The position numbers and the translations under genes are program-made. From contig NZ_VMNX01000063.1 in NCBI RefSeq assembly GCF_009377235.1, forward strand, positions 1-41,952: DNA of 41,952 nt. The letters run 5' to 3'. This DNA is from Streptomyces acidicola. GTDB lineage: Bacteria > Actinomycetota > Actinomycetes > Streptomycetales > Streptomycetaceae. The notes under the pieces are model-generated. The model searched no databases. It was not told where the DNA came from and worked only from the letters and a program-made list of their open reading frames with translations. Shown here in pieces: positions 32,400-40,812 of this stretch (positions within the stretch are counted from its first letter, which is position 1; the number at the start of each line of letters is the position of its first letter).

Positions 32400-34619
32400 T
32401 TACTCCTTGCTTTCCATGGCTTCGGCAACTTCGCTCAGCGGCGATTCACTGGTGAACGTGATCGATACGTGGTCGATCACGTGCGGCGGGAACGGGAAAT
32501 CGCCTGTGTAGCCGGCTGAGACCTGGCTGACAGGGTCGCGCCCGACGTCCATTCCCCAGAACGCCAGGTGCGGCAAGGTGAGCGGTATCTCGGCCTTGCC
32601 GACCGGTTCGGCTCCATGGAGCAGGACGAGCCGCGCCGACCGGTCGTCACGACGGTGCAGGGCGAAGCCGGCCTCGCAGTCACCGGCTGGCAGTTCGGTA
32701 TCGGCGGTGCAGATGACGCGTTGTCCGAGCGCTGCGTGCTCGAAGGTGAGCCGCCCCTTGCGGACGTACAGGACGTAGCCGCCCTGTACATTGCCACTGG
32801 CCAACAGCACACCCTCGTCGCCCGATTGGTGACCGCGCAGTGCGGCGGTGACCTTCATGGAGCGGTCCGTTCCGGTCACCATGCTGCAGAACGGGATGTG
32901 CCCCTGGCCCGGGCGCAGCACCAGGCGGTCGCGGCCCATGAGTCCGTTCGGGGACCGCACTCTCAGAAGTTCGACGAGTGTGCGGTCGTCCAGCGGCAGC
33001 ACGTTGTTGGCGCGTGCTTCGCTCCACCACAGCTCCTGCAGGGCGGCCAGTCGTTGCGGATGCCGGGCGGCGACGTCGTGGGTCTCGGAGAAGTCCGAGG
33101 CCGTGTCGTACAGCCTCCAGGTGTCCTCCGCGTACGGGGTCCCCTTGACATGCTCGGTGACCGCCTTCCAGCCGCGGTGCCAGAGCGCGCGGTGCCCGAG
33201 CATCTCCCAGTACTGGGTGTCCCGCGTGGACGCCGCGGGATCGCCGAAGGTCGCGCTGATGCTGCGGCCGTGGGTATCGGCGGCGGACGGGGCGCCGATG
33301 AGGTCGAGAACGGTGGGCATCACGTCGATGGCGTGCACGAACTGCCGGCGGACCTCGCCGTGTGCGGCGATCCCCCCGGGCCAGGAAACGACCAGCGGGG
33401 AGCGCACGCCTCCGAGGTCGACGTACTGCTTGTACCGGCGGAACGGGGTGTTGCCGGCCATCGCCCATCCCTCGGGGTAGTGGGCCGGGCCGTCCCGGCC
33501 ACCGATCCGGTCCAGGAGGGGAAGCTGCTGGGCCACGCTCTGCGGCGCGCCGCTGTAGGGGCCGTTGGTGTCGACCGCGCCGTTCTGGCCGCCCTCCTTG
33601 CTGGCACCGTTGTCGGAGAGGACGAGAACGAGCGTGTCGTCGAGGACGCCGAGCCGCTCCAGCTCGGTGATGACCCGGCCCAGTTGGGCGTCGGCGTGTT
33701 CGAGGAATCCGGCGTAGGCCGCCTGGAGGTGCGTGTAGAGCAGCTGCTCGTCGTCGGAGAGGCCCTCCCACGGGGCCACGCCGGGGTTGCGCGGGGCGAG
33801 TTCGGTGTCTTCGGGCGCCACACCGAGTTCGATCTGGCGGCGTAGCCGGTCGGCACGCGTACGGTCCCAGCCCTTGGCGAACACCGGCAGGTACTTGTCG
33901 ATGTACTCGCGTGGCGCCTGGAACGGGGCGTGCGTGGCGCCGAGCGCGAGCTGCAGGAAGAAGGGGCGTCCGGGCCGGTAGGCGACGTGGTCGGAGAGGT
34001 AGCGGATGGCTCGGTCGGCGAGATCGGAGCTGAGGTGATAGTCGTCGTCGGACGGCGGCTCGACCTGGTGGTTGTCCTCGAACAGTTCGGGCGTGTACTG
34101 GTCGGTGCAGCCGTCGAGGAAGCCGTAGAAGCGGTCGAAGCCGCGCCCCAGCGGCCAGTTGTGGTGCGGGCCGACCGGGGTGACCTCGTGCCGCGGCGCC
34201 AGGTGCCACTTGCCGACGAGGTAGGTGCCGTAGCAGCCCTGGCGACGCAGCACTTCGGGCAGCATCGGCACGTCCGGGTCGACCCTGCCGCGGGAATTGG
34301 GGAAGCCGGTGTCGGTGTCCGCGAGGAACCGCATGCCGACGGAGTGGTGATTACGGCCGGTGAGCAGGCAGGCGCGGGTCGGTGAGCACAGCGGCGTCAC
34401 GTGGAAGTCGGTGTAGCGCAGCCCACGATCGGCGAGCGCGTCGATCGTCGGGGTGGCGATCTCCGACCCGAAGCACCCGAAGTCCGCCCAGCCGGTGTCG
34501 TCGAGCACCACCATCAGGACATTGGGCCCGCGAGGGAGCCCCTCGTCCGGACCGGGCCACCAGGGGGCCGACTGGGCGACTGTGTCTCCGATGCTGCCAC
34601 GGAACACGTGCGCTTCCAT
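32400..34619 (-). CDS. Arylsulfatase-family sulfatase 1 (large, Cys-type)
   Basis: 739 residues. 'NVLMVVLDDTGWADFGCFG' opens the sulfatase domain with the metal-binding Asp pair. C78 in 'PLCSPTRACLLTGR' is the Cys that formylglycine-generating enzyme converts to formylglycine. 'YLVGKWHL' and 'LVLVLSDNGASKEGG' complete the metal site. The last 180 residues form an extra domain rich in beta strands ('FCSMVTGTDRSMKV', 'EGVLLASGNVQGGYVLYV'). No signal peptide is seen, so it is probably cytoplasmic. The ATG at 34619 follows AGGAG; a promoter with an operator lies directly upstream. It hydrolyses a sulfate ester, substrate unknown. Confidence 0.88.
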   Translation of the reverse strand: MEAHVFRGSIGDTVAQSAPWWPGPDEGLPRGPNVLMVVLDDTGWADFGCFGSEIATPTIDALADRGLRYTDFHVTPLCSPTRACLLTGRNHHSVGMRFLADTDTGFPNSRGRVDPDVPMLPEVLRRQGCYGTYLVGKWHLAPRHEVTPVGPHHNWPLGRGFDRFYGFLDGCTDQYTPELFEDNHQVEPPSDDDYHLSSDLADRAIRYLSDHVAYRPGRPFFLQLALGATHAPFQAPREYIDKYLPVFAKGWDRTRADRLRRQIELGVAPEDTELAPRNPGVAPWEGLSDDEQLLYTHLQAAYAGFLEHADAQLGRVITELERLGVLDDTLVLVLSDNGASKEGGQNGAVDTNGPYSGAPQSVAQQLPLLDRIGGRDGPAHYPEGWAMAGNTPFRRYKQYVDLGGVRSPLVVSWPGGIAAHGEVRRQFVHAIDVMPTVLDLIGAPSAADTHGRSISATFGDPAASTRDTQYWEMLGHRALWHRGWKAVTEHVKGTPYAEDTWRLYDTASDFSETHDVAARHPQRLAALQELWWSEARANNVLPLDDRTLVELLRVRSPNGLMGRDRLVLRPGQGHIPFCSMVTGTDRSMKVTAALRGHQSGDEGVLLASGNVQGGYVLYVRKGRLTFEHAALGQRVICTADTELPAGDCEAGFALHRRDDRSARLVLLHGAEPVGKAEIPLTLPHLAFWGMDVGRDPVSQVSAGYTGDFPFPPHVIDHVSITFTSESPLSEVAEAMESKE

Positions 34620-34640
34620 GCGGTCACACTCCTCACATTC

Positions 34641-34654
34641 TGAAATCGATTTCA
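34641..34654. promoter_or_regulatory. Sulfatase-locus operator A (perfect TGAAATCGATTTCA)
   Basis: A perfect 14-base palindrome, 16 bases if the outer C and G are counted. It starts where the -10 box of the sulfatase 1 promoter ends, so a bound repressor would block transcription. Three related sites lie at 35825, 40689 and 40777. Confidence 0.8.
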
Positions 34655-34682
34655 GCCTAGGGTCGAGAGGAATCGAGATCAA
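34654..34682 (-). promoter_or_regulatory. Putative promoter of sulfatase 1
   Basis: On the - strand TTGATC (34682-34677) and TAGGCT (34659-34654) are separated by 17 bases, a good vegetative spacing. The -10 box shares a base with operator A. Confidence 0.6.
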
Positions 34683-34700
34683 GCCCTTGGCCAGGCCGGT

Positions 34701-35681
34701 TCATCTCATATCTGTGGGGGGCAGGCTCGCCGCACAGCGGAAGCCCATGTGGCCTGTGCTGCTGTCCGGCGTGTTGTGGGTGCGCGCGGCCACTCGGTAG
34801 CGATTGCAGTACGAGGAGTGGCAGAGATAGGACCCGCCGCGGATCACTTTGGATGCGCCGCTGGGCGGCCCCTGGGGGTCTTCGCGAGTCTCCCGGGTTT
34901 CGGCGGCGTGCCAGGTGGCGCTCCACCAGTCGGCACACCACTCCCAGACGTTCCCGGCGACGTTGTACAGCCCGTAGCCGTTCGGCGCGTAGGCGTTCAC
35001 CGGGGCTGTGCCGAGGTAGCCGTCCTCGCCCGTGTTCACCTGGGGGAAGCGTCCCTGCCAGATGTTGCAGTGGTGCCGGTTTCGGGGGGTGAGGTCCTGC
35101 CCCCAGGGATATCGGGTCTGTTCGAGGCCGCCTCTGGCGGCCATTTCCCACTCGGCCTCGGTGGGCAGCCGCTTGCCGGCCCAGGCCGCGTAGGCGGCGG
35201 CGTCGTGCCAGGAGACATGCACGACGGGATGGTTCGGGCGCTCCGCGTATGACGATCCCGGCCCGTCGGGTGCCCGCCAGAAGGCGCCGTCGACGGCGAG
35301 CCACCAGGGCGCCTCGGCCACTGCGCCGCGGCGCACAGCTGTGGCGGCCCGGGGATGAACCAGTGCGTAGAACACGAACGACCAGCCCTGCTGTTCGGCG
35401 TCCGTGATGTAGCCGGTGTCCTTGACGAAGGCCGCGAACTGTCGGCCGGTCACCGCGTGGGCGTCCATCAGGTACGGCGGGAGCGTGACGGACCGGACCG
35501 GACCCTCGCCGTCCTCGGGGAACGCGTCCGGGTCGGCTCCGCCCATCAGGAAACGCCCGCCCGGGACGCGGACCATACCGCGCACGACTTCGCGGGTGTC
35601 CCGGCGAGGCGGCTCGAAGGGCAGATCCCTCCGCCCTGTCGCCTGCTCCTGCCCGCCCGTGGGGCCGCAGCACGCACCCAT
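34701..35681 (-). CDS. Formylglycine-generating enzyme (sulfatase maturase)
   Basis: 326 residues of the SUMF1/FGE fold. 'MVRVPGGRFLMGG' opens the domain, 'HPVVHVSWHDAAAYAAWAGK' and 'RLPTEAEWEMAARGG' are family signatures, and the C-terminal 'SYLCHSSYCNRYRVAAR' holds the active cysteines C287 and C292, spaced as in the Streptomyces coelicolor enzyme. It oxidises the sulfatase-motif cysteine to formylglycine with oxygen and a copper cofactor. It lies directly upstream of sulfatase 1 and near sulfatase 2, both with CxPxR motifs, and must mature them. ATG at 35681 with AAGGAGCGAAGGA upstream. Operator B is 144 bases upstream of the start. Confidence 0.92.
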   Translation of the reverse strand: MGACCGPTGGQEQATGRRDLPFEPPRRDTREVVRGMVRVPGGRFLMGGADPDAFPEDGEGPVRSVTLPPYLMDAHAVTGRQFAAFVKDTGYITDAEQQGWSFVFYALVHPRAATAVRRGAVAEAPWWLAVDGAFWRAPDGPGSSYAERPNHPVVHVSWHDAAAYAAWAGKRLPTEAEWEMAARGGLEQTRYPWGQDLTPRNRHHCNIWQGRFPQVNTGEDGYLGTAPVNAYAPNGYGLYNVAGNVWEWCADWWSATWHAAETRETREDPQGPPSGASKVIRGGSYLCHSSYCNRYRVAARTHNTPDSSTGHMGFRCAASLPPTDMR

Positions 35682-35824
35682 GTCCTTCGCTCCTTGCGTC
35701 TGTGCTCATCCGGGGTTGTCGGGGCCGCCGTGCGGGGACGGTTCGCCCGTGACGGGGGCATGACGTTTCAGGTGGCCTGCGCGCTTACCGGAACGTCCGC
35801 CCGGCCAGCAGCATGGCTGGTGGT

Positions 35825-35838
35825 CAAAATCGATTTCA
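35825..35838. promoter_or_regulatory. Sulfatase-locus operator B (CAAAATCGATTTCA)
   Basis: Twelve of 14 bases match the perfect site A. It lies upstream of the FGE gene and about 40 bases from the MITE-like element. I see no convincing -35/-10 pair beside it on the - strand. Confidence 0.6.
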
Positions 35839-35876
35839 AAGTTGACGTGTCGATAGATCGTCTGCGTTGCTTCCCC

Positions 35877-36045
35877 CTAGGGCCCTTCTGATGGATCTCC
35901 GCGGCGTCGCGACGCCCGGCACGCACGCTCGACGCACGCCGCGAAGGGACAGGTGGCTCCGCCACATGACCCTCCACGCCGCACGCCGATCGCACGCACC
36001 GGACGCCGCTCCTTCCTCCACGGAGATCCATCAGAAGGGCCCTAG
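35877..36045. mobile_element. MITE-like element with 28-bp terminal inverted repeats and flanking TA
   Basis: Bases 35877-35904 and 36018-36045 are inverted copies matching at 27 of 28 positions (outer part CTAGGGCCCTTCTGATGG). The 113-bp interior has no credible gene and a small hairpin, GTGGC-TCC-GCCAC. Both ends read TA-GGGCCC, so a TA target duplication as made by IS630/Tc1-type transposases fits. The right end supplies the stop codon of sulfatase 2 (36042-36044). It may also work as a terminator hairpin. Confidence 0.7.
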
Positions 36046-37427
36046 CGGTCGGCCTGGTCGGTGAGCCAGGGCGGGTGGGCGACGATGTCGTGCCGCCCGT
36101 GGTCGCGCCAGGCCTCCCGGCGGTTGTGCCGGGGCAGTTCGGCGACTCGGAGGCCGCTCGTGTCCGGCTCGTCGTACTGGGCGAAATAGCTGTTCAGCCG
36201 CGTGGTCAGAACCGACACGGTCGTCTCCCACTGCTTCTGCCCGGCAACGTCGGCCGTCTCCCGCGGGTCGCCGTTCAGGTCGAACAGCATCGTCCGCCCG
36301 ACCGTCGGCTGGTTCACCAGCTTGTTCGCCCGGGTGCGGATCATCCGGGTGTCGCCGTACTCGCCGTACACGGCGTCCGGCCAGTTGGGCTCCGCGCCGC
36401 CCCGGCACAACGAACGGAACGACCTGCCGGGATACCGATGCCGACGGCGGACCGCCTCCGGGACGGGCACGTCGGCATGCTCCAGCAGCAGCTCGAACAA
36501 GTCGCATTGCGTCACGAATTCGTCGCGCGTCTGGCCGCCGAGCAGAACTCCCGGATGGTTCAGGATCATCGGAACCCTGATGGATTCCTCCAGCATGTTG
36601 TACGGCACAGTCGCGTTGCCCTTGCCCCACAACCCGTGATGGCCGGTCATCAGGCCGTGATCCGACAGGTAGACCACGAGGGTGTCGTCGGCCAGGTCCT
36701 GCGCCTCGAGCTCGTCCAGGACCCGGCCGACGCCTTCGTCGATCTCCGTCGCGGCGGCGTAGTACTGGGCCAGCGCCTCGCGCGGATCGGTCCGGGTCGG
36801 GAACAGCGCTTCACCGGCCATCCGGCCATAGGGATAGACGGGATCATCCGGAATATCCGCGAACGACGCCGTCCGGTACTGACCGACGATCCGCTCGGGG
36901 TGGTCCCGCCACGGGCTGTGCGTCGCATAGTGGCCGACGTACAGGAAAAACGGACGGTCGATGTCGCGATCACGGAGGAAGGCGACGGCGTCATCGGTGA
37001 CCGCGTGCCGGCCGGCGGCCGGAGACACCTGTGACAGGTAGTCTCGCGGCCGCCAGTGATCGAAGCCGGGCCGCTGCTGCTCCGAGCGGCCGAGGTGCCA
37101 TTTGCCCACCATCGCGGTCTGGTATCCGGCGTCTTGCAACAGGTCGGCGAGCAACGTCTCCCTGCCGAGCCATGGCACAGCGTTCACCTCGGGATCGCGC
37201 TCGGCCAGGAAATCGTGCAAGCCGTGCTGGGACGGGAGCAGACCGGTCCAGAACGAGGCACGGGCCGGCGAACACACAGGACTGACGGTGAAGGCGTTAC
37301 GCATCCGGACGCCTGTGCGAGCGAGGTGGTCGAGAGCGGGGGTTCGGATCTCGGAGTTGCCCGAGCATCCGAGCGCCCACTCGGCATGGTCGTCGCTCAG
37401 GAACACCACGATGTTCGGCTGGTTCAC
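36042..37427 (-). CDS. Sulfatase 2 (Cys-type, choline-sulfatase/iduronate-sulfatase-like group)
   Basis: 461 residues. 'NIVVFLSDDHAEWALGC' gives the metal Asp pair, C52 in 'VSPVCSPARASFWTG' is the formylglycine site, 'AMVGKWHLG' and 'LVVYLSDHGLMTGHHGLWGK' complete the active centre. It has no signal peptide. GTG start with GGGAAGG upstream, 31 bp after the binding-protein gene, so it is the last gene of the importer operon. Its stop codon lies in the inverted repeat of the MITE-like element, so the original C-terminus may have been longer; the core domain looks complete. It removes sulfate from an imported sugar or aryl ester. Confidence 0.88.
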   Translation of the reverse strand: MNQPNIVVFLSDDHAEWALGCSGNSEIRTPALDHLARTGVRMRNAFTVSPVCSPARASFWTGLLPSQHGLHDFLAERDPEVNAVPWLGRETLLADLLQDAGYQTAMVGKWHLGRSEQQRPGFDHWRPRDYLSQVSPAAGRHAVTDDAVAFLRDRDIDRPFFLYVGHYATHSPWRDHPERIVGQYRTASFADIPDDPVYPYGRMAGEALFPTRTDPREALAQYYAAATEIDEGVGRVLDELEAQDLADDTLVVYLSDHGLMTGHHGLWGKGNATVPYNMLEESIRVPMILNHPGVLLGGQTRDEFVTQCDLFELLLEHADVPVPEAVRRRHRYPGRSFRSLCRGGAEPNWPDAVYGEYGDTRMIRTRANKLVNQPTVGRTMLFDLNGDPRETADVAGQKQWETTVSVLTTRLNSYFAQYDEPDTSGLRVAELPRHNRREAWRDHGRHDIVAHPPWLTDQADR

Positions 37428-37458
37428 GCCTTCCCGCCTCCCTGGTTCGCGTTCTGGA

Positions 37459-38829
37459 TCACTTTGCGGACAGGGCCTGGGTCGCCTGCGCCTGCAGCTG
37501 GTCCTGCGCCTGCACCGGTTTGATCGCCCCGCTGAGCACGCCGGCCTCGATGTCCTCCATCGAATTGCGGAACTTCTGCGGCAGGTAGGTCACGATGCCC
37601 TGATCACCCACTGCGCCCTCCCAGTGCGCGCCGCCCGTCAGCCCGACCGCGGCAGCGGTGGCGGGGTGCTCCTTCAGGTACGCCGCGTAGGACTTGTCGG
37701 TCTGCACGCTGTGCCGGACCGGCAGGTTGCCCGTGCTCATCGCCCACGACGCCTGCGTCTGGGCCGAGGCGAGGAAACGGATGAACTGCCACGACGCCAG
37801 CTGACGATCGGCATCGGAGCTGAAGGCCACCAGGCCGGGGCCGTACAACGCCGTGGTCGGGGTGTCGGTCTGCTTGGCCTGCGGCAGCGCGGCGGCGTTC
37901 CACTTGAACTTGTCGCCCACTGCCTGGCTCAGGAAAGGAGCCACCCGGCTCGGCCGGATGATGAACGCCGCCTTCCCGGACACGAACTCGTTCTGGTCGG
38001 CGGTCTGGGCGTCGCCGGTGCTGGCGAGCTGAGCCGAGCCGGAGTTCACCAGCCGACCGAGCAGACCGAGCGTGTCACCCCACTCCGGCGCGTCGAAAGA
38101 CGCCTTGCCTTCCGGCGTCACCGGCGAGGTGCCGTAGGAGTAGGCGATCGCGTTCAGAGTGGAGGCGTTCGCATTCGCGGCGTAGCACGTCTTGCCCAGC
38201 GCCTTTACCGCCTTGCACTGGCGCTCGAACTCGGCCCACGTCCGGGGCGGGGCGTCGAAGCCTGCCTTACGGAGGAGATCGCCGTTGTAGTAAAGCGCCG
38301 CGACGTTCACTGCGAAGGGGAAGCTCAGGTAGGCGCCGCCGTTCATGCTGTAACGGTTCCGCTGCAGCTCGCTCGGGAGGATGTCGCTGATGTCCGACTT
38401 GGAGAGACCGACTCCGGCCTTCTTGACGTACGGGGTAAGGTCCAGCACCCGCTTGGACTTGGCGTACTCCAAGACGTTGGGCGGATAAGCGATCGCGACG
38501 TCCGGCGCCGATCCGGCCTGCAACGCCGATACCACCTTCTTGTGGACATCCGCGAAGCCGCCGACGAACTGGGGCTCCACCTTGATGTTCGGGTTGGCCG
38601 CCTCGAACTTCTTCACCAGTGCGTCGATCGCCGTCCCGTCGGCACCGGTGTAGACATGCCAGAAGCTGATTGTCGTCGGCTTGCTTACCTCGGCCGGGAT
38701 GTCTCCCTGCTCAGCTTTCGGCGCGGTCGCACCGCTGACCCCGCAGGCGCCGGCGACAAGGGCCACAATGGCGGCGACCCCGGCCCCCGTCAGTCGGCGG
38801 CGAGATCTGAGGCGGGCGAGTACGTTCAT
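37459..38829 (-). CDS. Extracellular solute-binding lipoprotein (sugar/UgpB type)
   Basis: 456 residues. A signal peptide with Arg-rich start (SRRRLTG) ends in lipobox VAGAC, lipidating Cys29. The mature protein is a family-1 binding protein: 'ISFWHVYTGADGTAIDALVKKF', 'PDVAIAYPPNVLEYAK', 'FPFAVNVAALYYNGDLLRKAG' and 'AAFIIRPSRVAPFL'. This is closest by eye to glycerol-phosphate/oligosaccharide binders. ATG overlaps the preceding permease stop; AAGGAG upstream. With the sulfatases beside it, a sulfated sugar is the likely ligand. Confidence 0.87.
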   Translation of the reverse strand: MNVLARLRSRRRLTGAGVAAIVALVAGACGVSGATAPKAEQGDIPAEVSKPTTISFWHVYTGADGTAIDALVKKFEAANPNIKVEPQFVGGFADVHKKVVSALQAGSAPDVAIAYPPNVLEYAKSKRVLDLTPYVKKAGVGLSKSDISDILPSELQRNRYSMNGGAYLSFPFAVNVAALYYNGDLLRKAGFDAPPRTWAEFERQCKAVKALGKTCYAANANASTLNAIAYSYGTSPVTPEGKASFDAPEWGDTLGLLGRLVNSGSAQLASTGDAQTADQNEFVSGKAAFIIRPSRVAPFLSQAVGDKFKWNAAALPQAKQTDTPTTALYGPGLVAFSSDADRQLASWQFIRFLASAQTQASWAMSTGNLPVRHSVQTDKSYAAYLKEHPATAAAVGLTGGAHWEGAVGDQGIVTYLPQKFRNSMEDIEAGVLSGAIKPVQAQDQLQAQATQALSAK

Positions 38830-39671
38830 TTCAGGGCTCCTTCTGCGATGCCGCTGATGACCAGGCGCTGGGACGTGGCGAACAGCACGAGGACCGGCGC
38901 GACCGACAGCACTGTCGCCGCCATCAGCAGGTTGACGTAGACGCCGCCTTCCGTCTGGAAGGCGGTGAGGCCAAGCTGCAGCACACGCAGCTCAGGGCGA
39001 GAGGTGACGAGGAGGGGCCACAGCAGCGCGTTCCAGGTCCAGACGAAACTGAGCACGAAAACCGTCAGGGAGGTCGTCCGCACCAGCGGGAAGGCGACCG
39101 AGCGAAACATCCTGAACTCGGAACAGCCGTCCAGGCGGGCCGCCTCAAGCAGACTCTCCGGCAGCGAATGGAAGCTCTGCCGATACAGGAAGACGCTGAA
39201 CGCACCTACCAGCCAGGGCATGACCAGAGCGAGGTAGCTGTCGTACCAGCCGAGATCGCGGATCGTCACGTAGTTCGGAATGAAAGTCGCCTCCGCCGGC
39301 ACCATCACGCTGGCCAGCACGAAGGCAAGCAGAGCACCGCGACCGCGGAAGCGTCCACGCGCCAGCGCGTAGCCGGCCAGCGAGCCGATCACCACGTTGC
39401 CGACCCCGGTCAGGACTGCCGTCAGCACCGTGTTCGCCAGGTAGCGAGCGAACGGAGCCTGCCGCAGTGCCTCGACGAAGTTCGAGAAGGCCGGATGGTG
39501 CGGCCACAGTGTCGGTGGTGTCGCCAATGCCTCCTGCAGGGGCTTCAGCGCCGTCGTCACCATCCAGTAGAGCGGCACAAGCAGGACCAGGCAGACCGCG
39601 GCCAGCCCGAGGTGCGCCGGCAGATTACCGGCCCGGCGGAGGAGCCGGTTCGTCGTTCGCGATTCACTCAT
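38826..39671 (-). CDS. Sugar ABC transporter permease (UgpE/MalG type)
   Basis: 281 residues, six predicted spans. The EAA loop reads 'ESLLEAARLDGCSEFRMFRSV', and 'MVTTALKPLQEA' and 'MVPAEATFIPNYVTIRDLGW' are typical of carbohydrate permeases of the MalG group. It pairs with the preceding permease to form the membrane channel. The gene overlaps the first permease by 8 bases and the binding-protein gene by 4. Confidence 0.88.
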   Translation of the reverse strand: MSESRTTNRLLRRAGNLPAHLGLAAVCLVLLVPLYWMVTTALKPLQEALATPPTLWPHHPAFSNFVEALRQAPFARYLANTVLTAVLTGVGNVVIGSLAGYALARGRFRGRGALLAFVLASVMVPAEATFIPNYVTIRDLGWYDSYLALVMPWLVGAFSVFLYRQSFHSLPESLLEAARLDGCSEFRMFRSVAFPLVRTTSLTVFVLSFVWTWNALLWPLLVTSRPELRVLQLGLTAFQTEGGVYVNLLMAATVLSVAPVLVLFATSQRLVISGIAEGALK

Positions 39672-40671
39672 AATGGACTCGCTTCCGGGAGATCCAGAAC
39701 TGGACCAGCGTCAGCGCCGCGACACTCAACGCGAGGAACGTGCCGGTGGTCGCACCCCGCCCGAGCTCGTTGTCTTCGTAGAACTGCCGGACCATCAGCA
39801 TCGACAAGGTTTCGGAGCTGCCCTGCGGCCCGCCACCGGTCAGGACGTAGATGATGTTGAACTCACGGACGGCGAAGATCAGCGAGATCACGGCGAGAAA
39901 CAGGATCGTGGGCGACAACAGCGGGACCACGACACTGCGCAGTATGCGGAACTCTCCGGCGCCGTCCATCCTGGCCGCCTCACGGACCTCCTCGCCGATT
40001 CCGGCCAGTCCGGACAGCAGGACGATGACGGCGAAGCCCAGCATGTGCCAGATCTGGGCGAGCATCGCCACACAGAGCGCCACACTGGGCCCGGCCCACA
40101 GCCCTGGCAGCCGGACCCCGAGCGGTTCGAGGAGCAGGTTGAGCACACCGGTTCCGTCGACCAGCCACTGCCGCGGATCGGCGCCGAACCACGACAGGAT
40201 CCAGTTGGCCAGACTGCCCTGGTTGGAACCGAAGATCACGCCCCACACCATCGCGGACGCCACTGTCGGCACGACGTACGGCGTGAACACAAGCACCCGG
40301 TAGAGGTGGAACTTCGCCAACCGGTACTGCAGCGCGTAGGCGATCGGCAGCGCGAGCAGGATCGTCACCGGTACCGTGCCGACGACGAAGAACAGCGTCA
40401 CCACGAGCGAGTTCTGGAACTCGGCGCTGCCGACCAGCTCGAGATAGTTGCGCAGACCAACGAACGAGGCTCCGCCCAGTGACCAGTCGGTCAGCGACAT
40501 CGCGACGTTGAAGACGCTGGCCCAGACGTGAAAAACGCCCAGCAGGATCAGTGCGGGGACGGCGAACAGCAGGCCGGTCAGGTTTCCGCGGCGCCTTTGC
40601 CGACGGGTTTCCGGCGCAGCCTCGACGGCTGCGGCATGCGGCGAAGCCTGGGGCGGGGACAAGATCGACAC
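39664..40671 (-). CDS. Sugar ABC transporter permease (UgpA/MalF type)
   Basis: 335 residues. A cytoplasmic N-terminus with 'RRQRRRG' precedes six spans; the EAA loop is 'EEVREAARMDGAGEFRILRSV'. It is the first gene of a four-gene operon (two permeases, binding protein, sulfatase 2). GTG start preceded by AGGGAGG. Operator C and a -35/-10 pair lie directly upstream. No ATPase gene accompanies it; streptomycete sugar importers usually share one such as MsiK encoded elsewhere. Confidence 0.88.
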   Translation of the reverse strand: MSILSPPQASPHAAAVEAAPETRRQRRRGNLTGLLFAVPALILLGVFHVWASVFNVAMSLTDWSLGGASFVGLRNYLELVGSAEFQNSLVVTLFFVVGTVPVTILLALPIAYALQYRLAKFHLYRVLVFTPYVVPTVASAMVWGVIFGSNQGSLANWILSWFGADPRQWLVDGTGVLNLLLEPLGVRLPGLWAGPSVALCVAMLAQIWHMLGFAVIVLLSGLAGIGEEVREAARMDGAGEFRILRSVVVPLLSPTILFLAVISLIFAVREFNIIYVLTGGGPQGSSETLSMLMVRQFYEDNELGRGATTGTFLALSVAALTLVQFWISRKRVHYE

Positions 40672-40688
40672 CCTGCGCCTCCCTGGTT

Positions 40689-40702
40689 TGAAATCGATGT
40701 CA
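40689..40702. promoter_or_regulatory. Sulfatase-locus operator C (TGAAATCGATGTCA)
   Basis: Thirteen of 14 bases match site A. It lies immediately downstream of the -10 box of the importer operon, the same geometry as at sulfatase 1. Confidence 0.75.
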
Positions 40703-40705
40703 GGG

Positions 40706-40735
40706 ACCGTAGGTCTGTGGTCGTCACTTGGTCAA
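40706..40735 (-). promoter_or_regulatory. Putative promoter of the importer-sulfatase 2 operon
   Basis: On the - strand TTGACC (40735-40730) and TACGGT (40711-40706) are 18 bases apart. Operator C follows 3 bases later. Confidence 0.6.
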
Positions 40736-40753
40736 TGCCTTCCGGGGATTTGC

Positions 40754-40782
40754 TTGACATCCCGTGCCCGGAAGGTTGAAAT
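40754..40782 (+). promoter_or_regulatory. Putative promoter of the truncated sulfatase 3
   Basis: TTGACA (40754-40759) is followed after 17 bases by TGAAAT (40777-40782). The -10 box is the left half of operator D, so the promoter would be directly blocked by a bound repressor. Confidence 0.55.
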
Positions 40783-40790
40783 CGATATCA
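40777..40790. promoter_or_regulatory. Sulfatase-locus operator D (TGAAATCGATATCA)
   Basis: Thirteen of 14 bases match site A. It overlaps the -10 box of the + strand promoter and lies 23 bases before the sulfatase 3 start. C and D are 88 bases centre to centre, which would allow looping. Confidence 0.75.
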
Positions 40791-40812
40791 GTGCGAGCGG
40801 TGAGGGGTCCCG

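Noticed and set aside
32454..32485. Inverted repeat CGTGATCGA-N7-TCGATCACG near the end of sulfatase 1
   Set aside because: It lies inside conserved coding sequence (HVIDHVSIT), away from any start, and differs from the operator consensus. Probably chance.
34620..34682. N-terminal extension of sulfatase 1 to 34682
   Set aside because: It would translate through operator A and the promoter boxes. The ATG at 34619 has a good AGGAG.
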